Below, in pieces: positions 43,220 through 52,667 of a DNA stretch of 64,000 nucleotides (position 1 is its first letter; each line of letters begins with the position of its first letter). Source of the DNA: Metarhizobium sp039808465 (GTDB lineage Bacteria; Pseudomonadota; Alphaproteobacteria; Rhizobiales; Rhizobiaceae); assembly GCA_039808465.1 (NCBI GenBank), contig JBDHTA010000001.1, positions 8,664 to 72,663 on the forward strand, written 5' to 3'. The notes below the pieces were generated by a model. The model saw only the letters and a program-made list of their open reading frames with translations. It made no database searches and was not told the origin of the DNA. Position numbers and translations under genes: made by a program.

Positions 43220-44284
43220 ATGGGGATCAATATCAAGAACCTCTATGTCAATTACGGAGGACTGGACGTCATCGCCGATCTGAGCTTGACGATTCCGGAA
43301 GGATGCTTCTTCACCCTGCTCGGGCCTTCGGGTTGCGGCAAGACCACGCTGCTGCGCACCATCGCGGGCTTCGTGCAGGCGTCGAAAGGCAATATCCACT
43401 TCCAGTCCCAGGACGTGACCCGGCTGCCGCCGCACAAGCGCAACATCGGCATGGTGTTTCAGGATTACGCGCTGTTTCCCGACAAGACGGTGGCGGAAAA
43501 CGTGGCCTACGGGTTGCGCGCCCGCGGCGAATCCGGCGACGCGATGATGAAGAAGGTCCGTCATGAGCTGGAGCATGTCGGGCTGGGGCATGTGATGGAC
43601 CGGCATCCCGCCGCCCTTTCCGGCGGCCAGCGTCAGCGCGTGGCGCTCGCCCGCGCCCTCGTCATCAAGCCGCAGGTGCTGCTGATGGACGAGCCGCTGT
43701 CGAACCTCGACGCCAAGCTGCGCATCCAGATCCGCGAGACCATCACCGACCTGCAACGCGAGGCGAACATCACCACCGTCTTCGTCACGCATGATCAGGA
43801 GGAAGCCCTGTCCATGTCCGACCAGATCGGCGTGATGAACAAGGGCAAGGTCGAGCAGCTCGGCACGCCGAAGGAAATCTACGCGACGCCGCGCACCTCC
43901 TACGTCGCCGATTTCGTCGGCGCGGCCAACCGCCTGAATGTCAGGCTGGCCGACGCCAATGCCGACGGCACGGCCCGCATCCAGCTGGGCGGCGCCTCGA
44001 TCCTGGCGCGCAACACCCTGCCTTCGGCGGTTCAGGAAGGCATCCTCATCATGCGCCCCGAGGATCTGCGGCTGCGCCCGCAGGCGGCGGCCGATGGGCA
44101 GGGCCTGCAAGGGCGCATCGTCAAGCGCCAGTATCTGGGCGGCAAGACGAGCTACAAGCTGGCGCTCGACGGCGATATCGTGATCAGCGTCGAATCCCAC
44201 GGCGACAATCACGACGGTTTCGAGATCGGAACCGATGTCAGCGCCACCATCGATCCCTCCAAGGCCATGGTGATCGCGTCATGA
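43220..44284 (+). CDS. Fbp/Afu-type ABC transporter ATP-binding protein
   Basis: The 354-residue ATPase has Walker A GPSGCGKTT, signature LSGGQRQR, Walker B VLLMDEPLSNLDA, switch HDQEEAL, and a TOBE domain in the last third (LIMRPEDLRLRPQ). This layout is shared by FbpC, AfuC and phosphonate-type importers. GAGAGGAA precedes the ATG. The stop overlaps the permease start (ATGATGA). Confidence 0.9.
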   Translation: MGINIKNLYVNYGGLDVIADLSLTIPEGCFFTLLGPSGCGKTTLLRTIAGFVQASKGNIHFQSQDVTRLPPHKRNIGMVFQDYALFPDKTVAENVAYGLRARGESGDAMMKKVRHELEHVGLGHVMDRHPAALSGGQRQRVALARALVIKPQVLLMDEPLSNLDAKLRIQIRETITDLQREANITTVFVTHDQEEALSMSDQIGVMNKGKVEQLGTPKEIYATPRTSYVADFVGAANRLNVRLADANADGTARIQLGGASILARNTLPSAVQEGILIMRPEDLRLRPQAAADGQGLQGRIVKRQYLGGKTSYKLALDGDIVISVESHGDNHDGFEIGTDVSATIDPSKAMVIAS

Positions 44285-45927
44285 TGATCAAGGCTTCCGA
44301 TCTTCGCGCGCCCTGGCTGTGGCTTTCGCTCGCAGCCTTGGCCGTCCTCCTCGTCTTCATCGTCTATCCGGTGGTGAACATCCTGACCGCCAGCGTCTTC
44401 GGCGGCGGCGAAAACGGCTGGAGCCGGTTGCTGAACGATCCCCGCGGTCTTTCCGCCATCCTCAACACGCTGATCCTCGCCACCATCGTCACCATCACCT
44501 GCGTCCTGATCGGCGTGCCGCTGGCCTATGTCACGGCCCGCTACCGCTTTTTCGGCAAGTCGATCATCGCGCTGCTGCCGCTGATCACGCTGGTCATTCC
44601 CGAGGTGATCTCGGCCCAGACCTGGCTGATGGCGCTCGGCAATAACGGCCTGATCACCCGCTTCTTCCGCGATTTCGGCATCCAGCTTCCGACCTTCTAC
44701 GGCTGGTTCGGCCTCGTCACGGTGATGACCTTCGTGTATTACACCTATGTCTATATCGGCACCGTCGCCTCGATCAGCGGTTTCGACGCGACGCTGGAGG
44801 AAGCCGCCCAGAGTCTCGGCACATCGCCGGCGCTCTCGCGCATCAAGGTCATGCTGCCGGTGATCCTGCCCTCGATCCTCGCCAGCGCCCTGCTGGTCTT
44901 CACCATGGTCGTCGGCAATTTCGCGATCTCGATGATCCTGTCGAACCGGCTGCCGCTGCTGTCGGTCGTCACCTATCAGGCGGCGGTCTCGGAAGGGGGC
45001 GCGGCGCCCGTCATGCAAAGCACCTATGCGACGGTTTCCGTGGTGATGGTGATGCTGATCCTGTTCTTCAACCGCTGGATCATTTCCCGCGGGCGCTTCG
45101 AGATCGTGCAGGGCCGCGGCGCCAAGCCGGTCTCCATCACCGGCTGGAGGGGCGCGATCATCGGCCTGCTCGCAAGCCTGATCGTCATCATCTCCCTCGT
45201 GCCGCTGGCGGTCATCGCGGTCGGCGCCTTCACGGTGTCGCGCGGTCCCGTCATGCAATGGGGCAACTGGACGCTGGCCAACATGGAGCGCGTCTTCATC
45301 AACGCGCCGCAGCCGCTGGTCAATTCGCTGATCTATGCCGGGGTGGCGACGCTGATCGGCATCTGCTTCAGCGCCCTCGTCAGCTATCTCATCATCAAGA
45401 AGCGCAACGCCGTCACGCCCTGGCTCGACTATATCTCGTCGATCCCGCTGGCGCTGTCGGGCACCGTGCTCGGCATCGGCCTGGTGGTGTCGTTCAACGC
45501 CGGGTGGCTGCCGCTGACAGGCACGGCGACGATCATGGTTCTCGCCCTGCTCGTGCGCCGCCTGCCCTTCGGCATGCGCAGCTCGCAGGCGACGCTGCAC
45601 AACATCCCCAACTCCATCGAGGAAGCCTCCATCAGCCTCGGCTCGCCGCCGCTGCGGACCTTCTTCAAGGTGGTGCTGCCGATGATGGGCCCGGCCATCG
45701 CCTCCGCCGCCATCCTGACATGGACGACCAGCGTTTCCGAACTCAGCGCCTCGATCCTCGTCTATTCGGGCGGGCGGGAAACGCTGACGATCCAGGTCTT
45801 CCGCCTGATCGGCAGCAACCTGATGGCCTATGCCTCGGCCTACGGCCTCGTCCTCATCGCCGTGATCATCATCCCGATCGTCGTCGCCACCAAGGTCTTC
45901 AAGGTCGATGTGTTCGCGTCGAAATGA
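44281..45927 (+). CDS. Fused two-domain ABC permease (FbpB/AfuB type)
   Basis: The 548-residue protein comprises two binding-protein-dependent permease domains in tandem. Each has an EAA loop (first EAAQSLGTSPALSRIKVMLPVILP near 175; second EEASISLGSPPLRTFFKVVLPMMGP near 445), giving about twelve membrane helices. One-chain permeases of this kind are typical of FbpB/AfuB systems. It overlaps the ATPase gene by four bases. Confidence 0.9.
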   Translation: MMIKASDLRAPWLWLSLAALAVLLVFIVYPVVNILTASVFGGGENGWSRLLNDPRGLSAILNTLILATIVTITCVLIGVPLAYVTARYRFFGKSIIALLPLITLVIPEVISAQTWLMALGNNGLITRFFRDFGIQLPTFYGWFGLVTVMTFVYYTYVYIGTVASISGFDATLEEAAQSLGTSPALSRIKVMLPVILPSILASALLVFTMVVGNFAISMILSNRLPLLSVVTYQAAVSEGGAAPVMQSTYATVSVVMVMLILFFNRWIISRGRFEIVQGRGAKPVSITGWRGAIIGLLASLIVIISLVPLAVIAVGAFTVSRGPVMQWGNWTLANMERVFINAPQPLVNSLIYAGVATLIGICFSALVSYLIIKKRNAVTPWLDYISSIPLALSGTVLGIGLVVSFNAGWLPLTGTATIMVLALLVRRLPFGMRSSQATLHNIPNSIEEASISLGSPPLRTFFKVVLPMMGPAIASAAILTWTTSVSELSASILVYSGGRETLTIQVFRLIGSNLMAYASAYGLVLIAVIIIPIVVATKVFKVDVFASK

Positions 45928-45979
45928 AACCCCGTCAAGTCAAGCAAGCCCAGTCAAGCAAGCAAAGAGAGGAACTGAA

Positions 45980-46963
45980 ATGAAAATTCAAGGTCTTATC
46001 ACGGCGGCCCTTCTCGCGGCCGCCCCGGTTTCCGGCGCATGGGCGCAGGCCGTGACGCTCTACTCGTCGAACCCGGAACAGGCCATCGAGGCCGTCGCGG
46101 GCACGCTGAAGGAAAAGGCGCCCGAGATCCAGCTCAACTCGATCACCGGCGGCAGCGGCGTGCTGCTGCGCCGTCTGGAAGCGGAAGCCGCCAATGTGCA
46201 GGGCGATATCTTCTGGAGTTCCAGCTTCAACACCGTCGGCGCCTTCGAAGCCCAGTTCCAGCCCTATGAATCGCCGGAGCTTGCCGCCATTCCGGAAAAG
46301 CTGCGCTATCCCGGCAATCTCTTCACGCCCTCGAACGTCCATGTGGTCGTGATCATGGTCAACACCAACCAGCTCGGCGACCTGCCGATGCCGAAGACGT
46401 GGACCGACCTTCTCGATCCCAGATGGAAGGGCAAGGTCGTCGTCGCCGATCCCGCCAACAGCTCGACCGGCTACACGATCCTGTGGGGCCTGCACAAGAA
46501 GATCGGCGACGAGGAGCTGAAGAAGCTCGCCGCCAACGTCGCGGTCAGCTCCTCCTCGTCGGCGGTGCAGAACGGCGTCGCCATGGGCGAATATGCCGTC
46601 GGCCTCGCCTTCGAAGCCAACGCCTATCCTTACGTGGATGGCGGCCAGGAAGAGATCAAGCTGGTCTATCCCGAGGACGGCACCTTCATCACCGCCGACT
46701 TCGCCGGTCTGGTGAAGGGCGCGCCGGGCGGCGACGCCGCCAAGAAGGCCTTCGACGTGCTGATGTCGAAGGAAACCCAGACGGCGCTGCTGGAAACCTC
46801 CTTCCGCCGTCCGAGCCGCAGCGACATCGAGGTCTCCAAGATCGTCAACCTGCCGGAAATGGCGGCGATCAAGGTCTACGACATCGACGAGAAGGAAGCC
46901 GCCGATCACCGGGATGAATTCCTGAAGACCTGGCAATCCTTCGCCGCCGCAGGCGCCGACTAA
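45980..46963 (+). CDS. FbpA/AfuA-like periplasmic binding protein
   Basis: The 327-residue protein has a signal peptide (MKIQGLITAALLAAAPVSGAW, cleavage after WAQA). The mature domain begins VTLYSSNPEQAIEAVAGTLKEK, matching family 1/6 binding proteins of the FbpA/AfuA/PhnS group, with DIFWSSSFNTV and TWTDLLDPRWKGKVVVADP. I see no Tyr-Tyr pair at the position used for iron by FbpA, so a ferric role is doubtful. With DeoR and a sugar-phosphatase-type enzyme adjacent, a phosphorylated sugar ligand (as for AfuA) is the better guess. Short GTCAAGCAAGC direct repeats lie in the leader just upstream. Confidence 0.85.
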   Translation: MKIQGLITAALLAAAPVSGAWAQAVTLYSSNPEQAIEAVAGTLKEKAPEIQLNSITGGSGVLLRRLEAEAANVQGDIFWSSSFNTVGAFEAQFQPYESPELAAIPEKLRYPGNLFTPSNVHVVVIMVNTNQLGDLPMPKTWTDLLDPRWKGKVVVADPANSSTGYTILWGLHKKIGDEELKKLAANVAVSSSSSAVQNGVAMGEYAVGLAFEANAYPYVDGGQEEIKLVYPEDGTFITADFAGLVKGAPGGDAAKKAFDVLMSKETQTALLETSFRRPSRSDIEVSKIVNLPEMAAIKVYDIDEKEAADHRDEFLKTWQSFAAAGAD

Positions 46964-46970
46964 GCCGAAC

Positions 46971-47010
46971 AAAGGGGCCGGTCTTCGATCATCGCGGACC
47001 GGCCCTTTTT
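46971..47010 (+). terminator. Intrinsic terminator of the Afu-type operon
   Basis: GGGCCGGTC (46975-46983) pairs with GACCGGCCC (46997-47005), extended by an A-run/T-run (TTTTT 47006-47010). The loop is 13 bases. It lies 12 bases after the binding-protein stop. Confidence 0.9.
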
Positions 47011-47185
47011 CATGCGCCGCGCAGCCCGGCCCGCTGGCGCAGGCCGCCGCGCCTGTTCCCGGGCGGCGCGGCCCGAAAAAAACGCAGGAGGCGAGATCGA
47101 CAACCGCGCCCACCTATGAAAACGTGTATATGAAGACGACAGGCGCGGCCCGCGACAGGGCCGCCGAGGGGGGACCGGGAAGACG

Positions 47186-49987
47186 ATGACGACCGTGACG
47201 ACGGATACAACCGAAATATCGCTGGATAGCTGCCGCAGCATCTGGGAGCTTCGCTCCGATAGCTGGATCCTGCTGGTCGACGATCTGGGGCGGCTTGCGG
47301 CCATCGCCGCCGACCATGCGGATTACGGGACCATCTTCAAGCGCGTCATGCGCACGCTGCGCTCATTGTCTCCGATCGAAACCTATTGGGCGTTTCCGGG
47401 CGCGCGCGCCTTCGCGGAGCTGAAAGGGATGATCGAGCGGCGGGAGCTGGTCCGCGCCCATCTCGTCTCGCGCCGCATCCACAAGATGCTGGCGGGCCAG
47501 ACCTATCGCCACGAAAGCATTTCGCTGGAAACCGACGGCGAGCTTCCCTCGCAGATCGAGACCGACGAGGAGCGGCAGGCCCAGCTTTCCCGGCCCTATT
47601 TCGAGGTGCTGATCGTCGACGAGATGACGGCTTCCGAGCAGGACGCGCTGCGCCGCCGCGTGCAGCGCAAGCGCAGCGTCGACGACGATTTCGTCTTCGA
47701 CATCGTCATCGTGCCGAGCTTCGAGGACGCGCTGATCGCGACGCTCGTCAACTTCAACCTTCAGGCGGTGGTCATCCGCTACGGATTTCCGTTCCGCTCG
47801 CAGAACCATCACCTGACGGCGCTGCGCCGCATTCTCGACGGGCTTGACGAGGGCATCGAGGCGATTCCCGAATCCGAGCGCGGCCCGCTGCTCGGGCGCC
47901 AGATCGCGCAACTGCGCCCCGAACTCGATCTCTACCTCGTCACCGACGTCAATGTCGAAGACATCGCCGCGCGCATGGGCGAGACCTTCCGCCGGGTGTT
48001 CTTCCGCGAGGAGGACCATGCCGATCTCTACCGCTCGATCATGCGCGGGGTGGCGCTGCGCCACCGCACGCCCTTCTTCAACGCCCTGCGCGACTACGCC
48101 AAGCAGCCGACGGGCGTGTTCCACGCCCTGCCGCTTGCGCGCGGCAAGTCGATCATGAATTCGAACTGGATCGGCGACCTCGCGCAGTTCTACGGCATGA
48201 ACCTGTTCATGGCCGAGACCTCGGCGACCTCCGGCGGGCTGGATTCGCTGCTCGATCCGGTCGGGCCGCTGAAGCTGGCGCAGGAATATGCCGCCCGCGC
48301 CTTCGGGGCCAAGCGCACCTTCTTCGCCACCAACGGCACCTCGACGGCCAACAAGGTGGTGGTGCAGGCGCTGGTGCGGCCCGGCGACGTGGTGCTGGTC
48401 GACCGCAACTGCCACAAGTCGCATCATTACGGGCTGGTGCTGGCGGGCGCGCAGGTCGCCTATCTCGATTCCTATCCGCTCGACGATTTCTCCATGTATG
48501 GCGCGGTGCCGCTGCGCCACCTCAAGCAGACGCTGCTTGCCTACAAGCATGCGGGCACGCTGGACCGCGTGCGGCTTGTGCTGCTGACCAACTGCACCTT
48601 CGACGGCATCGTCTACGATGTCGAGCGGGTGATGATGGAATGTCTGGCGATCGCCCCGCATCTGGTCTTCCTCTGGGACGAGGCCTGGTTCGCCTTTGCC
48701 TATTGCCATCCGATCTACCGCCAGCGCACCGCCATGGGCAGCGCCGCCCGGCTTGCGGCGACCTTGCAGGATCCCGATTACGAAAAGCGCTACAAGGCCT
48801 TCGCCGCCACCTTCACCGAGGAGGACTGGCAGGATGACGAGCGCGTTCTCAACACCCGGCTGCTGCCGGATCCGGCCAAGGCCCGGGTGCGCGTCTACGC
48901 CACCCATTCCACCCACAAGACGCTGACGGCGCTGCGTCAGGGCTCGATGATCCATGTCTGGGATCAGGATTTCAAGGACAAGACCGAGGAGGCTTTCCAC
49001 GAAGCCTACATGACGCATACCTCGACCTCGCCCAACTACCAGATCCTCGCCTCCCTCGATGTCGGCCGCCGCCAGGTGGAGCTGGAAGGCTACGAGCTGG
49101 TGCAGCGGCAACTGGAGCTGGCCATGAGCCTGCGCGAGCAGGTCTACCGGCATCCGCTCCTGCGCAAATATTTCCGCTTCCTCGGCGTCGCCGACCTGGT
49201 TCCCCCGGAATATCGCGAAACGAACGTCGAATCCTATTTCGACGAGAAGAACGGCTGGAGCAATTTCGAGACCGCCTGGCGCACCGACGAATTCGCCCTC
49301 GACCCGACCCGCGCCACGCTGGAAATCGGCGCCGCCGGTCTGGATGGCGATACGTTCAAGAACCGGCACCTGATGGATAAATACAATATCCAGATCAACA
49401 AGACCTCGCGCAACACCGTGCTGTTCATGACCAATATCGGCAGCACCCGCTCCGGCGTCGCCCATCTCATCGAGGTGCTGGTCAAGATCGCCCGCGATAT
49501 CGACGACCGGGTTCGCGACCTCTCCACCATCGAGCGCCGCATCCATGACAAGCGCGTGCGCTCGCTGACCCTCGAACAGCCGCCGCTGCCGGATTTCTCG
49601 GATTTCCACCCGGCCTTCCGCGCCACCGCGCCCGCCAGCAACATGGCGACCCGCGACGGCGACATGCGCTCGGCCTTCTTCCTGTCCTATGACGACGCCA
49701 GTTGCGAATATGCCAGCATCGACGACGCCGAAAGCGCCATCGCCGCGGGCCGCGAGCTGGTCTCGGCCCTGTTCGTCATCCCCTATCCGCCGGGCTTTCC
49801 CATCCTCGTGCCCGGACAGCTCATCAGCCCCGCCATCCTGCAATACCTGCGCGTCCTCGATGTCCGCGAGATCCACGGCTTCCGGCCCGAACTCGGCTTC
49901 CGGGTGTTCACGCAGGAAGCGCTTCAACGCGCGCACGGCAAGGCCCTTCCCAAAAAGGAAACGGCCGGGGAAGAAGCCGGGCCGTAA
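47186..49987 (+). CDS. Large Orn/Lys/Arg decarboxylase-family PLP enzyme
   Basis: The 933-residue fold-type I PLP enzyme is of the basic amino acid decarboxylase group. The core (about 310-780) shows ATNGTSTANKVVVQALVRPGD, NCHKSHHYG, LTNCTFDGIVYDV, LWDEAWFAF and the PLP-lysine motif THSTHKT (Lys578). Known inducible enzymes are about 710-755 residues; this one has some 200 extra residues, mostly an N-terminal region of about 300 with a receiver-like segment (DDFVFDIVIVPSFEDALIATLVN). Such long forms are annotated in many proteobacteria but substrate is rarely shown. It would make putrescine, cadaverine or agmatine. It is apparently monocistronic. Confidence 0.88.
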   Translation: MTTVTTDTTEISLDSCRSIWELRSDSWILLVDDLGRLAAIAADHADYGTIFKRVMRTLRSLSPIETYWAFPGARAFAELKGMIERRELVRAHLVSRRIHKMLAGQTYRHESISLETDGELPSQIETDEERQAQLSRPYFEVLIVDEMTASEQDALRRRVQRKRSVDDDFVFDIVIVPSFEDALIATLVNFNLQAVVIRYGFPFRSQNHHLTALRRILDGLDEGIEAIPESERGPLLGRQIAQLRPELDLYLVTDVNVEDIAARMGETFRRVFFREEDHADLYRSIMRGVALRHRTPFFNALRDYAKQPTGVFHALPLARGKSIMNSNWIGDLAQFYGMNLFMAETSATSGGLDSLLDPVGPLKLAQEYAARAFGAKRTFFATNGTSTANKVVVQALVRPGDVVLVDRNCHKSHHYGLVLAGAQVAYLDSYPLDDFSMYGAVPLRHLKQTLLAYKHAGTLDRVRLVLLTNCTFDGIVYDVERVMMECLAIAPHLVFLWDEAWFAFAYCHPIYRQRTAMGSAARLAATLQDPDYEKRYKAFAATFTEEDWQDDERVLNTRLLPDPAKARVRVYATHSTHKTLTALRQGSMIHVWDQDFKDKTEEAFHEAYMTHTSTSPNYQILASLDVGRRQVELEGYELVQRQLELAMSLREQVYRHPLLRKYFRFLGVADLVPPEYRETNVESYFDEKNGWSNFETAWRTDEFALDPTRATLEIGAAGLDGDTFKNRHLMDKYNIQINKTSRNTVLFMTNIGSTRSGVAHLIEVLVKIARDIDDRVRDLSTIERRIHDKRVRSLTLEQPPLPDFSDFHPAFRATAPASNMATRDGDMRSAFFLSYDDASCEYASIDDAESAIAAGRELVSALFVIPYPPGFPILVPGQLISPAILQYLRVLDVREIHGFRPELGFRVFTQEALQRAHGKALPKKETAGEEAGP

Positions 49988-50129
49988 CCCGGCGGGGCGG
50001 GAAATCCGGCTACCTCGCGACAGCGATTGTGGATGCGCCATTCGCAAACAGCGCGCAGAACTGAAACGCCTCGCCGCGCATGCGGCGGGGGTCGGCAAGG
50101 CGTGAGCGGCGGGACGCCCCGCCAGCCTG

Positions 50130-50882
50130 TCAGGCGACGGCCTGCGCGCCGGTGATTTCCACCAGCGAGCCGCACATGAACGCGGCTTCGTCGGAGGCGA
50201 GGAAGGCGACCAGCGCGGCGACTTCCTCCGGCTTGCCGATGCGGCCGAAGGGCACGAGTTTGTCGAGATCGGCAATGGTGCGGCCCGAGCGCTTCACCCC
50301 GGCTTCCAGCATCGGCGTGTGGATTTCGCCGGGGCAGACGGCATTGACGCGGATTTTGTGGGGCGCGTAGTCGCGGGCAAGGTTCTGCGTGAAGCTCGCC
50401 ACCGCCGCCTTGGTGACGTTGTAGGCGATGTGGTTCGGCGCCGGATGCAGCCCCCACTGCGAGGCCGTGTTGACGATGGCCCCGCCGCCCGCCGCGATCA
50501 TGTGCGGCAACGCCGCCTGGCACAGATGGAACATCGCGTCGACATTCACCGCGAAGCTCAGCCGCCAATCCTCCGGCGTCAGCGACAGGAGGTTGCCGCG
50601 CCGGTTGATCCCGGCATTGTTGCAGAGCACATCGATGCGCCCTTCCGTGGCGATGACGTTTTCGACGATTGCCCGGCAGCCTTCGGCGGTGGAGATATCG
50701 CTGGCGACAGCGCGAGCCCTGCCGCCCCCGGCGGCGATCCCGGCGACGGCCGCTTCCGCCCCCTCCCCGTTCATGTCGGTGACGATGACGCTTGCGCCTT
50801 CCGCGGCGAAGCGGGTGCTGATCGCGCCTCCGATGCCGCCCGCGGCGCCGGTAACGATGACGATCTTGTCCTTGAAACGCAT
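50130..50882 (-). CDS. Short-chain dehydrogenase/reductase, last gene of the hydroxyproline-type operon
   Basis: The 250-residue classical SDR has TGAAGGIGGA (11-20), Asp36 after the second strand (NAD type), and the active site Ser141, Tyr154, Lys158 (YNVTK). It ends in a catalytic-tail Gly-rich segment. It lies four bases downstream of another SDR gene and follows the racemase, ALDH, oxidase and DapA-like genes. Its reaction is unknown; SDRs are not part of the canonical trans-4-hydroxyproline pathway. Confidence 0.88.
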   Translation of the reverse strand: MRFKDKIVIVTGAAGGIGGAISTRFAAEGASVIVTDMNGEGAEAAVAGIAAGGGRARAVASDISTAEGCRAIVENVIATEGRIDVLCNNAGINRRGNLLSLTPEDWRLSFAVNVDAMFHLCQAALPHMIAAGGGAIVNTASQWGLHPAPNHIAYNVTKAAVASFTQNLARDYAPHKIRVNAVCPGEIHTPMLEAGVKRSGRTIADLDKLVPFGRIGKPEEVAALVAFLASDEAAFMCGSLVEITGAQAVA

Positions 50883-50886
50883 GATA

Positions 50887-51639
50887 TTACCTCATGTAGC
50901 TGCCGCCGTTCACATCCAGCACGGCGCCGTTCAGCGAGGCCTGCGAGGGACGGAAGGCGAAGGCGGTGATCTCGCCGATTTCCTGCGGATCGGCCATCCG
51001 GGCGATGGGGATGCCGGCCAGAGCCGCCGCCTCGCCATGCTCGGCGATATAGGCTTCGGCCATTTCGGTGCGCACCCAGCCGGGCGCAAGCGCGACGGCG
51101 GTGACGCCCTCGTGCCCGTGGCTTTGCGCGATGGATTTGGTGAGGTTGATGAGCGCGGCCTTCGAGGCGCCATAGGCCATGGCGCTGGAGGTGTAGCCGC
51201 GCTGTCCGGCGCGGCTCGCCATGTTGACGATCCGCCCGCCGCCATTCGCCCGGAAATGCTGGATGGCGAGCTTGGACAGATCGGCCGCCGACAGGAAATT
51301 GACGCGCATTTCGCGCTCCCAGACCCGCTGCCATTCTTCCATCGGCGCATCCACCGCGATTTCCGAGCGGATGCCCGCATTGTTGACGAGGCCCGTCAGC
51401 CTGCCTGCGGCGGCAAGCGCCTTGTCCCACAGCGCCTGCGGCCCGGCCGGGTCCGACAGGTCGGCGGAAACGGCCCATGCCCGGCCATCGAGCGAGCGGG
51501 CCAGAGCCTCGGCGGCATCGCGGTTACGGCCATAGTGGATGACGACATCGGCGCCCTCGGCGGCCAGCGCCCGGCAGATCGCCTGTCCGATGGCGCCCGT
51601 CGCGCCCGTTACGAGAATGGATTGACCGGATAGCGTCAT
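50887..51639 (-). CDS. Short-chain dehydrogenase/reductase
   Basis: The 250-residue SDR has TGATGAIGQA, a HYGRNRD segment suggesting NADP preference (Arg after strand 2), and the active site Ser142, Tyr156, Lys160 (YGASK). Its ATG overlaps the stop of the racemase-family gene (ATGA), so it is coupled to that enzyme. Together with the following SDR it may act on a hydroxy- or oxo-acid side product of hydroxyproline-like substrates. Confidence 0.88.
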   Translation of the reverse strand: MTLSGQSILVTGATGAIGQAICRALAAEGADVVIHYGRNRDAAEALARSLDGRAWAVSADLSDPAGPQALWDKALAAAGRLTGLVNNAGIRSEIAVDAPMEEWQRVWEREMRVNFLSAADLSKLAIQHFRANGGGRIVNMASRAGQRGYTSSAMAYGASKAALINLTKSIAQSHGHEGVTAVALAPGWVRTEMAEAYIAEHGEAAALAGIPIARMADPQEIGEITAFAFRPSQASLNGAVLDVNGGSYMR

Positions 51640-52667
51640 AATTCACCCACCTGCGGGCCCCATGTGTCCGACATGGCAAAGCCCTGTGCGAAAGGATCCT
51701 GCGGATCGAGCCGCAATTGCTGGCGGCCGAAGACATAGCCCCGGCCGGTGATGCGCGGCAGCACGGCGGGGCGGCCGCAGAGCGTGGTTTCGCCGAGGAT
51801 CTCGGCCGTGAACTCCCCGCCGATGATGCTGCGCGACACCCTGATATCGCCGGTCTTCGCCAGCCCCCGCGCATGCAGGATGGCGAGATTGGCGGACGAG
51901 CCGGTGCCGCAGGGCGAGCGATCCACCCGGCCGGGCTTCAGCGTCGTGCAGGTGACGACCGATCCATCCGGCTGGTAATCGCGGAACATCACATAGGCGA
52001 TCTCGTCGAGGCTCGGAATTTCCGGATGGACCACCGCAACCTGCCGCGCCAGCAAAGCCTTGATCTCTGTTCCGGCCTCCGCCAATGCGCGGGCGTGCTC
52101 CGGCACGATCCGCAATCCCACCTGATCCACGTCGATCTGGGCGTAGAAGACGCCGCCGAAGGCGATATCGCCGGTGATCCGGCCCCATTGCGGCGTGTCG
52201 ATGGCGACATCGAGCGCATGCACGAAAGCCGGAACATTGTCGAGGCTGACCGAGAGGCAGCGCCCGCCTTCACACCGCGCCCGGGCAATGATCAGCCCGG
52301 CCGCCGTATCCAGCCGCACGATGGTTTCCGGCTCCGTCATGGCGACACGGCCGGTTTCCAGCAGCGCCGTCACCACGCAGATGCAGTTGGAGCCGGACAT
52401 CGGATGAGCGCGATCCGGTTGCAGCACGATGAAAGCGGCATCCGCATCCGGCCGCGCCGGGGGCAGCAACAGGTTCGTCGTGTGGACGACCTGCGCCCGC
52501 GGCTCACGCGTCAGGAACAGGCGCAGCGATGGATCGACATCGTTGAGGTGGTTCATCTTGTCGAGAACGGTCGCGCCCGGGATTTCGGGCGCGCCATCGA
52601 TGAGGACATTGCCGCTTTCGCCCTGGCAATGGACGAGCAGGATATCGAGCGCCTTGTCGAAGCTCAT
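51636..52667 (-). CDS. Proline-racemase-family enzyme, Ser/Cys type (hydroxyproline epimerase or dehydratase)
   Basis: The 343-residue protein is of the proline racemase/4-hydroxyproline 2-epimerase/trans-3-hydroxyproline dehydratase family. The second catalytic motif is intact (DRSPCGTGSSAN, Cys253). At the first, where epimerases usually have MCGH, the sequence is HPMSGSNCICV, so Ser91 replaces Cys and the following His is also changed. Ser/Cys members are known in the family and are not a simple guide to epimerase versus dehydratase activity. Neighbours (FAD oxidase, DapA-like lyase, ALDH) fit 4-hydroxyproline epimerase. Start 52667 overlaps the ALDH stop (ATGA); ATG 52679 is possible. Confidence 0.85.
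   Translation of the reverse strand: MSFDKALDILLVHCQGESGNVLIDGAPEIPGATVLDKMNHLNDVDPSLRLFLTREPRAQVVHTTNLLLPPARPDADAAFIVLQPDRAHPMSGSNCICVVTALLETGRVAMTEPETIVRLDTAAGLIIARARCEGGRCLSVSLDNVPAFVHALDVAIDTPQWGRITGDIAFGGVFYAQIDVDQVGLRIVPEHARALAEAGTEIKALLARQVAVVHPEIPSLDEIAYVMFRDYQPDGSVVTCTTLKPGRVDRSPCGTGSSANLAILHARGLAKTGDIRVSRSIIGGEFTAEILGETTLCGRPAVLPRITGRGYVFGRQQLRLDPQDPFAQGFAMSDTWGPQVGEL

Noticed and set aside
42392..46963. Ferric iron uptake operon (FbpABC)
   Set aside because: The importer resembles Fbp proteins, but there is no Fur-like site noticed, no iron-type Tyr pair evident, and the phosphatase plus DeoR neighbours point to a phosphorylated sugar.
47363..50275. 970-residue open frame on the minus strand opposite the large decarboxylase
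   Set aside because: Low-complexity antisense translation without motifs; the plus strand carries the PLP-lysine and all core motifs of the decarboxylase family.
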